Positions 43,164-51,456 of a stretch of 64,000 nt of DNA are shown one piece after another. This DNA is from Saccharopolyspora kobensis. Lineage in GTDB: Bacteria > Actinomycetota > Actinomycetes > Mycobacteriales > Pseudonocardiaceae. Below the pieces are notes generated by a model. It was not told where the DNA came from. It made no database searches and saw only the letters and a list, made by a program, of their open reading frames with translations. The stretch is taken from contig NZ_FNVB01000004.1 of NCBI RefSeq assembly GCF_900108315.1, forward strand, positions 434,001 through 498,000, written 5' to 3'. Made by a program: the position numbers and the translations under genes. The stretch's first letter is position 1. Each line of letters starts with the position of its first letter.

Positions 43164-45155
43164 TCAGCGCCGGGCGATCACCGTGTACGGGCCGACCTCG
43201 CGCTGGACGAACTCGGGCGAGTCGAACACCGCGGGGTCGAAGTACACGTCGTAGTCGCGGACGTTCGGCAGCTGCGGGAAGGCGTCGCCCTTGAGCTGCA
43301 GCACCAGCTTGCCCTCCTCGCTCTCCGGCAGCTCCACGTCCGAGTGCGGGCTCGCCGGGTTGGACAGGATGAACACGTTCGGCGTGCGGAACTCGCTGCT
43401 GCGGAGCATGCCGAGGAACTCCTCGCTGGTCCGGGCGGTCGTCCAGCGGTGGATCTCGGCGGCCCGCTCGTCGTAGTCGCCGAGCGGGTTGGCGTAGTGC
43501 GGCGTCTCCTGCTGGAAGCCCCAGTAGGGCTTGAACGACATCAGCTTGTAGTCGGTGCTCAGCAGCAGGTTCTGCTCCGGTGCGCGGCCGGTCAGCTCGG
43601 CGACCGCGCGGACCTCGTCGTCGGTCCACGAGCCGAGCTCGTCCGGGTCGCGCTGGCCCATCGCGTTGTCGCCGGTGGGGTAGTAGTCCTGGTAGGCGGC
43701 CTTCACCGAGTCCTGCAGCGCGACCCCGATCGCGCCCTGGTTGATGGTGATCGCGCCGAGCATCCCGAGCGCGCAGGCGACCATGCTGATCTGCAGCGCG
43801 TGCCGGGCGTCGAACCTGCGGCGCAGGTAGCCGATGAGCTCCAGCAGGCCGAACACCCCGGCCACGGCCAGCACCACGTCGAGGATCACGTTCAGCCGGA
43901 ACGCCAGCAGCGTGGTCTTGGCGATCAGCGCCAGCGTCGAGAGCACGAACCAGCAGTACACCGCGATGACGATGGTGAGCATCGACGCCGCGACCTCGTT
44001 GCGGCGGCAGCGCACCAGCAGCCACACCAGGCCCGCCAGGCACAGCACGCCGAAGGCGGTGCCCTGCATCATCGGCACCGGCAGGAAGGCGCCGTCCTCG
44101 GGCAGGTAGTGCAGCGCCGCGCTGCGCGGGTTGTTCAGCAGGAAGCTGGTGGCCAGCAGGTAGGGCAGCCAGCCGACGAGCGCGATGACCAGGCTGACCA
44201 GCCCGATCGGCAGCAGCCGCAGGAACAGCTGCCGCACCGTCGGCCACAGCCGCTGGCCCTGGTGCACCCGGAACGCGCCGATGAGCACCGCCATCGTCAC
44301 GATCATCAGCACCGCGAAGCCGAAGTGCAGGGTGTAGGTGATCGAGGCGAATCCGACGTAGACGCCGATGCACACCAGCGTCCACCGGGGAGCCGGGCCG
44401 CGCCGCCGCAGCGCGTGCCAGGCCAGCACCGCCACCGGCGCCAGCCACGCGGCCGACGGCCAGGCGTAGGGCTCTTCGACGCCGTGCAGCATCCCGGCCA
44501 GCGCGGTCGCGATCGCGGCCAGCAGCGCGATGCGGCGGCGCACCACCACGCTCCACAGCGTGAACGCCACCACGGTGCTCACCGCGACCCAGGTCAGCGC
44601 GTACGGCTTGTAGGCGGCCCAGCCCTCCCAGCCGAGGAGGTTGGCGAACCGGCCGCCCAGCCAGAACCAGCCGCCCGGGTAGTAGGGCGGGGTGTCGGCG
44701 TAGTTCATGTCGGCCAGGCCGGGCGTGCTGGCCATCCGCGTCATGTACTGCATGCGGAAGCCGTTGTCCACAGAGGACCCGCCGTAGTAGAACCTGGTGG
44801 CCTGCAGCGGGATGGCCAGTGCGAGCGTGCTGAACGCGCTCAGCGCGACCCAGGACCCGAACAGCCGCAGCCAGCGCGGCGAGCGGCGGTGGCCGAGCGC
44901 CAGCGCCAGGAACAGCACGGCCAGCACCACCCCGCTGCCCACCGCGGCGAGCGCCTCGGGGGCGAAGCTGGGTTCGCTGATGCTCAGGCGGGCGGCCGCG
45001 AACTGCAGCAGCATGCTCACCACGACGGCCACGACCGTGCCCAGCAGCAGCTCGGCGACGGTGTTGCGCAGCGGCAGGCGGACCGCTGAGTCCCGCCGCG
45101 GTTCGTCGATCGGGCTCGGTCCGGTCAACTTCATGCTCGGCAGGATTCCCGCCAC
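43164..45155 (-). CDS. aftA: Galactan 5-O-arabinofuranosyltransferase AftA
   Basis: Primes arabinan on the galactan of arabinogalactan using decaprenyl-phospho-arabinose at the outer membrane face; 663 residues, close to the mycobacterial enzyme. About eleven membrane spans (GT-C fold) precede a soluble C-terminal domain. The first extracytoplasmic loop SVDNGFRMQYMTRM...DMNYADTPPYYPGGWFWLGGR is the AftA signature with acidic catalytic residues. Start is GTG 45155 or ATG 45134; neither has a strong ribosome site. The usual neighbours embABC and dprE1/E2 are not in the window. It places the organism among arabinogalactan-bearing actinobacteria. Confidence 0.88.
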   Translation of the reverse strand: MAGILPSMKLTGPSPIDEPRRDSAVRLPLRNTVAELLLGTVVAVVVSMLLQFAAARLSISEPSFAPEALAAVGSGVVLAVLFLALALGHRRSPRWLRLFGSWVALSAFSTLALAIPLQATRFYYGGSSVDNGFRMQYMTRMASTPGLADMNYADTPPYYPGGWFWLGGRFANLLGWEGWAAYKPYALTWVAVSTVVAFTLWSVVVRRRIALLAAIATALAGMLHGVEEPYAWPSAAWLAPVAVLAWHALRRRGPAPRWTLVCIGVYVGFASITYTLHFGFAVLMIVTMAVLIGAFRVHQGQRLWPTVRQLFLRLLPIGLVSLVIALVGWLPYLLATSFLLNNPRSAALHYLPEDGAFLPVPMMQGTAFGVLCLAGLVWLLVRCRRNEVAASMLTIVIAVYCWFVLSTLALIAKTTLLAFRLNVILDVVLAVAGVFGLLELIGYLRRRFDARHALQISMVACALGMLGAITINQGAIGVALQDSVKAAYQDYYPTGDNAMGQRDPDELGSWTDDEVRAVAELTGRAPEQNLLLSTDYKLMSFKPYWGFQQETPHYANPLGDYDERAAEIHRWTTARTSEEFLGMLRSSEFRTPNVFILSNPASPHSDVELPESEEGKLVLQLKGDAFPQLPNVRDYDVYFDPAVFDSPEFVQREVGPYTVIARR

Positions 45156-45373
45156 TTCACGCGTCCTTCGGCGTAGCTGACATGGGGGCCCGCGCAGAAT
45201 AGTTGATGTGCGCCGCAGACCCCGCCATCGGGTGATGCGGGCGGTGCGCGGCGTAGCGCTAGGGTGACCGGAACGGCCGGTCGCCGTTTCCGGGTCGCGG
45301 GTTCAGCCGCGATCCGGTGCCCGGAGCCACCGCGGTCCGCATCGCGGTGCGACGCCACTGAGGAGGTCGGCGG

Positions 45374-45985
45374 GTGGCGGAGAGTCCCCACGAATTCCAC
45401 GGCACTCGTGCCGTCCCGGAGCGGGTCGGGACCGAGCTGGACCACCTGCTGCCCCGGCTCGCCGCCCCGCCGGTGCCGCGCGTCGTGGTGAAGGCCGACC
45501 TGCTGCCCGCGGTGAGCGCGGTGTCGTTGATCGCCCTGCTCGGCCTGCCCGCGGGCTGGGTGTGGTCGCGGCTGGCGCCGCCGCAGCAGAGCGTGCTCGG
45601 GCCGAACGGCTCGCTGACCCCGCTGCTGGTGGAGAGCTACCACGGCTTCGACGCGATCGCGATCTTCGCGCTGCTGACCTTCGGCCTCGGGCTGCTCACG
45701 TCCTCCGTGCTCTGGTGGGTGCGCCGCCGCCGCGGCCCGGTGCTGCTGATCGCGGGCGCGCTCGGCTCGCTGGTGGCGTCCTGGCTCGGCGTGCAGATGG
45801 GTGTCTCGTTCGCCTCCGGGCTGTACCCGATGCCGACGAACCCGCAGCTGGGCGACCTGATCGCGGTGGCGCCCGAGATCGGCACGAACTGGGTCCTGCT
45901 GGCGCAACCGCTCGCGCTCGCCCTCGGCTACGGCCTCGCGGCTTCCTGGAACGGCCTGGACGACCTCGGTCGTCGCCTGCCCTGA
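45374..45985 (+). CDS. DUF2567-like membrane protein
   Basis: 203 residues with four membrane spans. AGWVWSRLAPP and LVESYHGFDAIAIF followed by VRRRRGPVLLIAGALGSLVASWLG match my memory of DUF2567 proteins from mycobacteria and Pseudonocardiaceae. GTG 45374 follows GAGGAGG. It is divergent from aftA (218 bp between) and convergent with the 46044 gene. Function unknown; the pairing with aftA hints at envelope assembly. Confidence 0.7.
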   Translation: MAESPHEFHGTRAVPERVGTELDHLLPRLAAPPVPRVVVKADLLPAVSAVSLIALLGLPAGWVWSRLAPPQQSVLGPNGSLTPLLVESYHGFDAIAIFALLTFGLGLLTSSVLWWVRRRRGPVLLIAGALGSLVASWLGVQMGVSFASGLYPMPTNPQLGDLIAVAPEIGTNWVLLAQPLALALGYGLAASWNGLDDLGRRLP

Positions 45986-45996
45986 TCTCGAGCGAA

Positions 45997-46027
45997 GAAC
46001 GCGCGCCCCGGGCCGGGACGCGCGTTC
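45997..46027. terminator. Bidirectional terminator hairpin
   Basis: GAACGCGCG...CGCGCGTTC with an inner CCCCG/CGGGA part, between the convergent genes ending at 45985 and 46044. Confidence 0.65.
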
Positions 46028-46043
46028 TCCCGCGAGCCGGGAA

Positions 46044-47012
46044 TCAGGGCGCGGCGCGCAGCGAACCGGTCAGCTTGTTGAGGTCTTCCTGGCTCAGCGC
46101 GCCTTCGACGCCCTGGTCGGCGGTGGCCATCATGACCACCGAGCTCTGCCCGTCGCTGTTCGTCGCCACCACGCTGGTCAGCGCGGTGGCCGCGTCGCAC
46201 GCGCCCGGCTTGGGCAGCGTGACGCGCGCGGTGACGCGGACGGCGGGAACGTTGCCGGGAAGCTGGATGTGCTCCGGCGCACCGGTTTCGACGATCGGCG
46301 CGATGCCGTCGCGGCTGTGCGCGTGCTGGACGAGCTTCGCCAGCGTCTCGTTGGCCACCGTGGTGTCGTCCGGGCCCTTGCGGGCGCTCACGCCCGAGGT
46401 CGCGCGGTAGCTGCGGGGATCGCCGGGGCAGAACCCGACCATGTAGTCGGCGACACCGGTCATCGTCACCGGGTCGTCCGGCGGGCCGTAGGCCTGGATG
46501 TTCTCCGGGTCGGGATCCAGCTCCCACCCGGCCAGCGGCACGTCGTAGAGCGCGGTGCGCTTGGGCACCCGCACCACCTGCCAGCCCGGGACCACCGGCT
46601 GCAGGTCCGGGTTGGCCGCGCTCGGCGGCGCGGTGGTGGTCCGGGTGGGGGTGCTCTTGGTGGTGCTCGGGCTCGGCGGCGGTGTCGGTGAGGCCTGCTG
46701 GCCGCTGGGCACCAGCAGCACGACGGCCGTGGTGACGATGGCGATCAGCGCCACCGCGCCGAGCGCGATCGCGGTGATCAGCGGACCCTTGCTCTTCTTC
46801 GGCGGCGTCGGGTAGCCGCCGGGCATGCCCGGGTACTGGGGCTGCTGGTACTGCTGGTACTGGGGCTGCTGCGGCTGGCCGTACGCGCCGAAGCCCTGGT
46901 ACTGCTGAGCGTCGGGCTGCGGGTACTGGGCACCGCCCACCGGCTGACCGGTCAGCGGGTCGTACTGCTGACCGCTCTCGTGCGAACCCCAATGACCACC
47001 AGGTGAGGACAT
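46044..47012 (-). CDS. Single-span protein with Gln/Tyr/Pro-rich cytoplasmic tail and extracytoplasmic domain
   Basis: 322 residues. A low-complexity N-terminal region (about 1-72) has repeated QPQYQQY motifs. One membrane span follows (GPLITAIALGAVALIAIVTTAVVLLV), then a Ser/Thr/Pro linker, then an outer domain of about 180 residues with cysteine pairs (FCPGDP, KPGACDAATAL). Topology is like many actinobacterial envelope proteins whose disordered N-tails mediate interactions. No family recognised. ATG 47012 is the start; a 41-nt gap to the LON-domain gene suggests a shared operon. Confidence 0.68.
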   Translation of the reverse strand: MSSPGGHWGSHESGQQYDPLTGQPVGGAQYPQPDAQQYQGFGAYGQPQQPQYQQYQQPQYPGMPGGYPTPPKKSKGPLITAIALGAVALIAIVTTAVVLLVPSGQQASPTPPPSPSTTKSTPTRTTTAPPSAANPDLQPVVPGWQVVRVPKRTALYDVPLAGWELDPDPENIQAYGPPDDPVTMTGVADYMVGFCPGDPRSYRATSGVSARKGPDDTTVANETLAKLVQHAHSRDGIAPIVETGAPEHIQLPGNVPAVRVTARVTLPKPGACDAATALTSVVATNSDGQSSVVMMATADQGVEGALSQEDLNKLTGSLRAAP

Positions 47013-47053
47013 GGAGTGATCCTAACCAGCCGACGAGACGTGATCGCCCCAGG

Positions 47054-47728
47054 TCAGTTGACGCTCGTGCCCTGGGTGAACTCGGCCAGCGGCGCGGGCA
47101 CGGCGCGCAGTTCGCGGAGGAACTCCGCTTCGCGCAGCAGCAGCCGGCGGACGTTGCGCAGCCGCACCAGCGGATCGGTCTCGGCCAGCAGGTCCTGCCG
47201 GTCCTCCACGGTCAGCACGCAGTCGTCGGCCAGCAGGTAGGAGAGCTCCGCGGCGTCGGCGTCGGGCAATTCCCGGTTGCCGCCGCGCAGTCCGGTGGCG
47301 TGGTAGCGCTGGTGCGCAGCGCGGGCGGCGGTGGTCAGGTGCTCGCGGCGGGCAGGCGAGTCGTCGGCCGGTTCGGTGTCGGGCAGCCACTGCACGTGCG
47401 CGATCAGGTAAGGCGCGGTGTCGCGGTCGATCTGCAGCAGCCGGAACCGCCGCTCGCCCGCGGCGCTGACGTCGTAGCGGTTGCCGGGCAGTGCGCGGAC
47501 CTGGTCCAGCAGGGCGGAGCACCCGACGTCGTACATCGAGTCCACGTTGTCCTCGCCGACTTCCCAGCCCTGCCTGATGGCGACCACGCCGAACCTGCGG
47601 TCCGGCAACGACTCGCCGACGAGGTCCTCGACCAGCTGCCGGTAGCGCGGTTCGAAGACGTGCAGCGGCAGGTGACCACCCGGCAGCAGCACCGAGCTCA
47701 GCGGGAACAGCGGCAAGACGTCCAACAC
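47054..47728 (-). CDS. LON substrate-binding domain protein
   Basis: 224 residues consisting of a stand-alone LON N-terminal domain (PLFPLSSVLLPGGHLPLHVFEPRYRQLV) and a helical C-terminal part, with no AAA ATPase or protease domain. Stand-alone LON-domain proteins are common in bacteria, with no settled function. GTG 47728 is the start. It lies upstream of the single-span protein gene in the same direction. Confidence 0.88.
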   Translation of the reverse strand: MLDVLPLFPLSSVLLPGGHLPLHVFEPRYRQLVEDLVGESLPDRRFGVVAIRQGWEVGEDNVDSMYDVGCSALLDQVRALPGNRYDVSAAGERRFRLLQIDRDTAPYLIAHVQWLPDTEPADDSPARREHLTTAARAAHQRYHATGLRGGNRELPDADAAELSYLLADDCVLTVEDRQDLLAETDPLVRLRNVRRLLLREAEFLRELRAVPAPLAEFTQGTSVN

Positions 47729-47780
47729 GCCACCAACCTACTTGCCGGGTGAAGGACCGGCCCCGCGAACGCGGAACCGG

Positions 47781-48230
47781 TCAGGTCCTGGCGAAGAACC
47801 GGCGGGCCGATCGCGGCACCCAGACGAGCCCGAGCAGCACCAGGTGGAGGGCGTTGTTGAGGATCACCGACCACTGGAACTGCAGGCCGGCGTCCCAGGA
47901 GGCGAAGCTGCCCGCGGTCGCCAGCACCAGCAGGACGGTCAGCGCGATCCGGCCCCAGCGGCGTCCGCGCAGCGTCGCCGCGGTGAACCAGACCAGCAGC
48001 GCGATGCTGATGGCGTGCACCGCGGCGGAGTAGCCGATGGCCGCGGCGACGGCGAAGTCCACCGCGGTGCCGGTGAGCTCCGGGTTGCTCCGGAGCACCG
48101 ACTCGCGAGTCGTTCCCGGGGCGAGCGCCATGACCACCGGTAGCGCGGCGTAACCGAGCGCGAGGGCAGCGCAAGCCGGGCTCAGCCAGCGGAGCGAGTT
48201 GGGTTTTTGGTGGTACGCGTGTGCTTCCAC
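47781..48230 (-). CDS. Small four-span membrane protein
   Basis: 149 residues with four membrane segments (AALALGYAALPVVMALA, AAIGYSAAVHAISIALLVWF, GRIALTVLLVLATAGSFA, LNNALHLVLLGLVWV). GTG 48230 lies 7-10 nt after ACATAATCC on the minus strand, a good leaderless promoter context. It is divergent by 42 bp from a TetR regulator whose operator must overlap both promoters, so it is the probable TetR target. Family not recognised. Confidence 0.7.
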   Translation of the reverse strand: MEAHAYHQKPNSLRWLSPACAALALGYAALPVVMALAPGTTRESVLRSNPELTGTAVDFAVAAAIGYSAAVHAISIALLVWFTAATLRGRRWGRIALTVLLVLATAGSFASWDAGLQFQWSVILNNALHLVLLGLVWVPRSARRFFART

Positions 48231-48272
48231 AGCGGATTATGTTGGCGAGGTTGTGCTAGCTAGGATGTCGGA
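48231..48272. promoter_or_regulatory. 42-bp divergent promoter of membrane protein and TetR regulator
   Basis: GCTAGC palindrome and TAGGAT -10-like box for the + strand; CATAAT -10-like box for the - strand. The short distance means a single TetR dimer would block both. Confidence 0.45.
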
Positions 48273-48863
48273 ATGCCGAAGTTGATCGACCACCGGAAGC
48301 GTCGTGAAGAACTGGCGCTGGCGGCGTGGCAGATCATCCTGCGCGACGGGGTGGCGCAGGTGTCGGTGCGCGCGGTCGCCGCCGAGGCCGGTCTGTCCGC
48401 GGGCTCGGTGCGGCACGTCTTCCCCACCCAGGACGAACTCCTGGTCTTCCTGATGGACTTCGTCAGCGAGCGGGTGAGCAGGCGGATCTCCGCGCTGCCG
48501 CCGCGCGCGACGGTCCGCGCGACCGTCGAGGAGATGGCGGCCCAGCTGCTCCCGCTGGACGCGGAGCGCACCGCGGAGATGCAGGTCTCGATCGCCCTGT
48601 TCACGGCGGCGAACACCGAGGGCAGGCTCAAGCAGCCCCGCGACGACGCGCACCGCGCCCTGCGGGGCCTGTGCCGGTGGATGGTCGAGCGGCTGGACAA
48701 CGGCGTCGACCTGGCCGCGGGCAGCGATGTCGAAGTCGAGGCGTGGCGCCTGCACGCGCTGCTCGACGGCCTCGCCGTCCACCTCGTCTACGAGCCCGAC
48801 GAGCAGGGCCCGGACTGGGCGGTGCGCGTGCTCTCCCGCCACCTCGACTCGCTGCGGCCCTAG
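48273..48863 (+). CDS. TetR-family transcriptional regulator
   Basis: 196 residues. N-terminal HTH (LAAWQIILRDGVAQVSVRAVAAEAGLSAGSVRHVF) and a TetR_C-type ligand domain with BetI/CalR-like helices. ATG 48273 lies 42 bp from the divergent membrane gene start, which fits autoregulation and control of that gene. Its stop overlaps the convergent gene at 48860 by 4 nt. Effector unknown. Confidence 0.9.
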   Translation: MPKLIDHRKRREELALAAWQIILRDGVAQVSVRAVAAEAGLSAGSVRHVFPTQDELLVFLMDFVSERVSRRISALPPRATVRATVEEMAAQLLPLDAERTAEMQVSIALFTAANTEGRLKQPRDDAHRALRGLCRWMVERLDNGVDLAAGSDVEVEAWRLHALLDGLAVHLVYEPDEQGPDWAVRVLSRHLDSLRP

Positions 48864-49615
48864 GCCGGTCGTTCGGCGAAGTCCTCGCCGTAGCCGATGA
48901 TCAGCAAGCGCCGTTCGGCGAGCAGCGCGGTCAGCTGGACCCAGCAGTCGGAGCCGGATGCGCCGTAGAGGTGGACGAGGTCGGCGACGACGGCTCGCGC
49001 TGCCTCCGGCGTCGGCGCGCTCTCGCGGTCGAAGGCGAGCAGCTCGGCGCCGGTTCCGATGTGGCGGTAGCCGTGCGCGGCCATCCTCCGGACCACGGCG
49101 TGGTTCTGGAACGTGTCCCAGTCGCCGGTGAAGTAGCCGTTCGGGATGGCTGCCAGGGCGAGGTCGTCGCGGGCCACCGGCACCCGCTGGACGAGCACCA
49201 CGTCGTCGAGCGCTTGATCCGGGTCGCGGTTCAGCTCCACCAGCGCCGCCGCGTCCTGCTCTCCGCCGACCCGCGAGCCGGGGAGCGCTTCCCACGCGAT
49301 GCCCCCGGCGTCGAGGGCCGCGGCGATGTGCGCGGTGCGCGCGTTGTCGGCGCGATGCCTCGTGGCAGGGTCGTCGCTGTCCTCGGTGTCGAACCAGAGC
49401 CGGTCGTCGAACGAGGCGTGGCCGCTGGTGTACGCGCACTGGTCGACGTCGTCGAGGGTGCAGAGGATCCGCGCCGGAGCGTGCGCGGCGCGCAGCTCGT
49501 CCATGGCGGCGAGGACTTCGGCGAACGTCTCGACGCCGTCGAGCCGGGCCACCGTGTTGGAGTTCAGCCGCCCCTGCAGCGCCGGTTCCAGGACGTCGAA
49601 GCGAGTCACCTGCAT
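48860..49615 (-). CDS. Uncharacterised protein, probable operon partner of nrtR
   Basis: 251 residues, soluble, acidic, no signal peptide or membrane span. I do not recognise a domain. Noted segments are ILCTLDDVDQCAYTSG, VVLVQRVPVARDD and PNGYFTGDWDTFQNHAV. ATG 49615 has AGGAT upstream and lies 21 nt after the nrtR stop in the same direction, so the two are likely co-transcribed under NrtR control. That makes an NAD-linked role worth testing, but this is context only. Confidence 0.6.
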   Translation of the reverse strand: MQVTRFDVLEPALQGRLNSNTVARLDGVETFAEVLAAMDELRAAHAPARILCTLDDVDQCAYTSGHASFDDRLWFDTEDSDDPATRHRADNARTAHIAAALDAGGIAWEALPGSRVGGEQDAAALVELNRDPDQALDDVVLVQRVPVARDDLALAAIPNGYFTGDWDTFQNHAVVRRMAAHGYRHIGTGAELLAFDRESAPTPEAARAVVADLVHLYGASGSDCWVQLTALLAERRLLIIGYGEDFAERPA

Positions 49616-49636
49616 TGCCGGAATCCTGCCAGAGGC

Positions 49637-50341
49637 CTAGCTCGGCGGGCGGAAGACGGCGAAGGGGTCGGTGACCTGCAGGTCGCGGCTGGTGAAGCGG
49701 AACAGCGCGGGCGGGCGGCCGCCCGCCGGGCCGGCCGGCAGCGTGCGGCCGGTGGGTTCCAGCGCGCCGCGGCGGGTGAGGACGCGCTGGAGGTTGGTCG
49801 GCGCGACCTGGTAGCCCAGCGCCGCGGAGTAGATGCCGCGCAGCTCGGAGACGGTGAACTCGGCGGGGGCCAGGGCGAAGCCGATGTTGGTGTAGGACAG
49901 CTTGGCGCGCAGCCGGTCCCGGGCGGCCAGCACGATCTGCTCGTGGTCGAAGGCCGTCGGCGGCAGCGCTTCGACCGGGTGCCAGCGGGTGTCGGCGGGG
50001 ACTTCGGGATCGACGTCGGAGGGCACCAGGCCGAGGAACGCGGTGGCCACCACGCGGCGGTCGGGCACCCGGTGCGGCGCGCTGAACACCGAGAGCTGCT
50101 CGACGTGGGAGAGCTTGTGCACGTCGACCTTCTCGGCCAGCTGGCGGCGGATCGAGGTCTCCACGTCCTCGGTGGCGGCCAGCCGCCCGCCGGGCAGTGA
50201 CCACCGGTGCACGTCCGGCTCCCGTGCCCGCTGCCAGAGCATCACCTGCAGCTGGTCGTCGCGCACCTGCAGGACTCCGGCGAGCACTTCGTGACCAGCG
50301 TCGCTCTCGTTCGGGTGACCTGCGGTGTTAGGATGTGGCAC
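49637..50341 (-). CDS. nrtR: NrtR-type Nudix transcriptional repressor of NAD synthesis
   Basis: 234 residues. An N-terminal Nudix fold is followed by a C-terminal winged HTH (PAEFTVSELRGIYSAALGYQVAPTNLQRVLTRRG) ending FRFTSRD. The Nudix box is degenerate: the catalytic REUxEE reads RRQLAEK, so hydrolysis is probably lost and the domain acts as an ADP-ribose/NAD sensor, as in known NrtR proteins. GTG 50341 directly follows the operator and a -10-like TAGAAT on the minus strand, so the transcript is probably leaderless. It is divergent from nadABC. Confidence 0.88.
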   Translation of the reverse strand: MPHPNTAGHPNESDAGHEVLAGVLQVRDDQLQVMLWQRAREPDVHRWSLPGGRLAATEDVETSIRRQLAEKVDVHKLSHVEQLSVFSAPHRVPDRRVVATAFLGLVPSDVDPEVPADTRWHPVEALPPTAFDHEQIVLAARDRLRAKLSYTNIGFALAPAEFTVSELRGIYSAALGYQVAPTNLQRVLTRRGALEPTGRTLPAGPAGGRPPALFRFTSRDLQVTDPFAVFRPPS

Positions 50342-50364
50342 GTTTTCGATTCTAAGGCGAAAAC
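50342..50364. promoter_or_regulatory. NrtR operator in the nrtR/nadA divergent promoter
   Basis: Palindrome GTTTTCG (50342-50348) / CGAAAAC (50358-50364), with a 9-nt centre. It overlaps the nrtR -10 (TAGAAT, minus strand) and sits about where nadA transcription would begin after TAGGAT (50329-50334). The repeat has the AT-rich-in-GC character of known NrtR sites. Confidence 0.7.
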
Positions 50365-50439
50365 CTCGGAGCGGTTGATCCGGGGTGTGGAACGGACCTC
50401 CCTGGCCAGCCGACCGGGGGATCCGGCGAGGAGGACGAC

Positions 50440-51456
50440 ATGGCCGCTACTGCCACCTGGGAGCGGACCGACGCCGGTTACACGGGAGTGCGGGCCGACG
50501 CCGATTGGGCCCGCGAGATCCGCGCGCTGGCCGACGAGCGGGACGCGGTGCTGCTGGCGCACAACTACCAGCTGCCCGAGATCCAGGACGTCGCCGACCA
50601 CACCGGTGACTCGCTGGCGCTGAGCCGCATCGCGGCCAGCAGCAGCGCGAGCACGATCGTCTTCTGCGGCGTGCACTTCATGGCCGAGACCGCCAAGATC
50701 CTCGGCCCGGAGAAGACGGTGCTCATCCCGGACGAGCGCGCCGGCTGCTCGCTGGCCGACTCGATCACCGCCGAGCAGCTGCGCGCCTGGAAGGCCGAGC
50801 ACCCCGGCGCGGTCGTGGTCTCCTACGTCAACACCACCGCCGAGGTGAAGGCCGAGACCGACATCTGCTGCACCTCGTCCAACGCGGTCGACGTGGTGCG
50901 CTCCATCCCGGCCGACCGCGAGGTGCTGTTCTGCCCGGACCAGTTCCTCGGCGCGCACGTCAAGCGCGAGACCGGCCGGGACAACCTGCACATCTGGGCG
51001 GGCGAGTGCCACGTGCACGCGGGCATCAACGGCCCGGAGCTGGCCGAGCGCGCGGCGGCGAACCCGGACGCGGACCTGTTCATCCACCCGGAGTGCGGCT
51101 GCGCGACCTCGGCGCTGTACCTGGCGGGGGAGGGCACCGTCGCCCCGGAGCGGGTGAAGATCCTGTCCACCGGCGACATGCTGACCGCCGCGCGCGACAC
51201 CGGTGCGCGGTCGGTGCTGGTCGCCACCGAGGTCGGCATGCTGCACCAGCTGCGCAAGGCCGCACCGGAGATCGACTTCCGCGCGGTCAACGACCGGGCC
51301 TCCTGCCGCTACATGAAGATGATCACCCCGGCCGCGCTGCTGCGCTGCCTGCGCGAGGGCGCCGACGAGGTGCACGTGCCCACCGACGTCGCCGACCGCG
51401 CGCGGGCCTCGGTCGAGCGGATGATCGCCATCGGCAAGCCCGGAGGCGGCGAATGA
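50440..51456 (+). CDS. nadA: Quinolinate synthase
   Basis: Condenses iminoaspartate with dihydroxyacetone phosphate to quinolinate in de novo NAD synthesis; 338 residues. Iron-sulfur ligand cysteines lie in [15 protein letters not shown] and PECGC. Other motifs are [20 protein letters not shown] and STGDM. ATG 50440 follows GAGGAGGAC. It overlaps nadB by ATGA and is first in nadA-nadB-nadC, opposite nrtR. Confidence 0.97.
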   Translation: MAATATWERTDAGYTGVRADADWAREIRALADERDAVLLAHNYQLPEIQDVADHTGDSLALSRIAASSSASTIVFCGVHFMAETAKILGPEKTVLIPDERAGCSLADSITAEQLRAWKAEHPGAVVVSYVNTTAEVKAETDICCTSSNAVDVVRSIPADREVLFCPDQFLGAHVKRETGRDNLHIWAGECHVHAGINGPELAERAAANPDADLFIHPECGCATSALYLAGEGTVAPERVKILSTGDMLTAARDTGARSVLVATEVGMLHQLRKAAPEIDFRAVNDRASCRYMKMITPAALLRCLREGADEVHVPTDVADRARASVERMIAIGKPGGGE

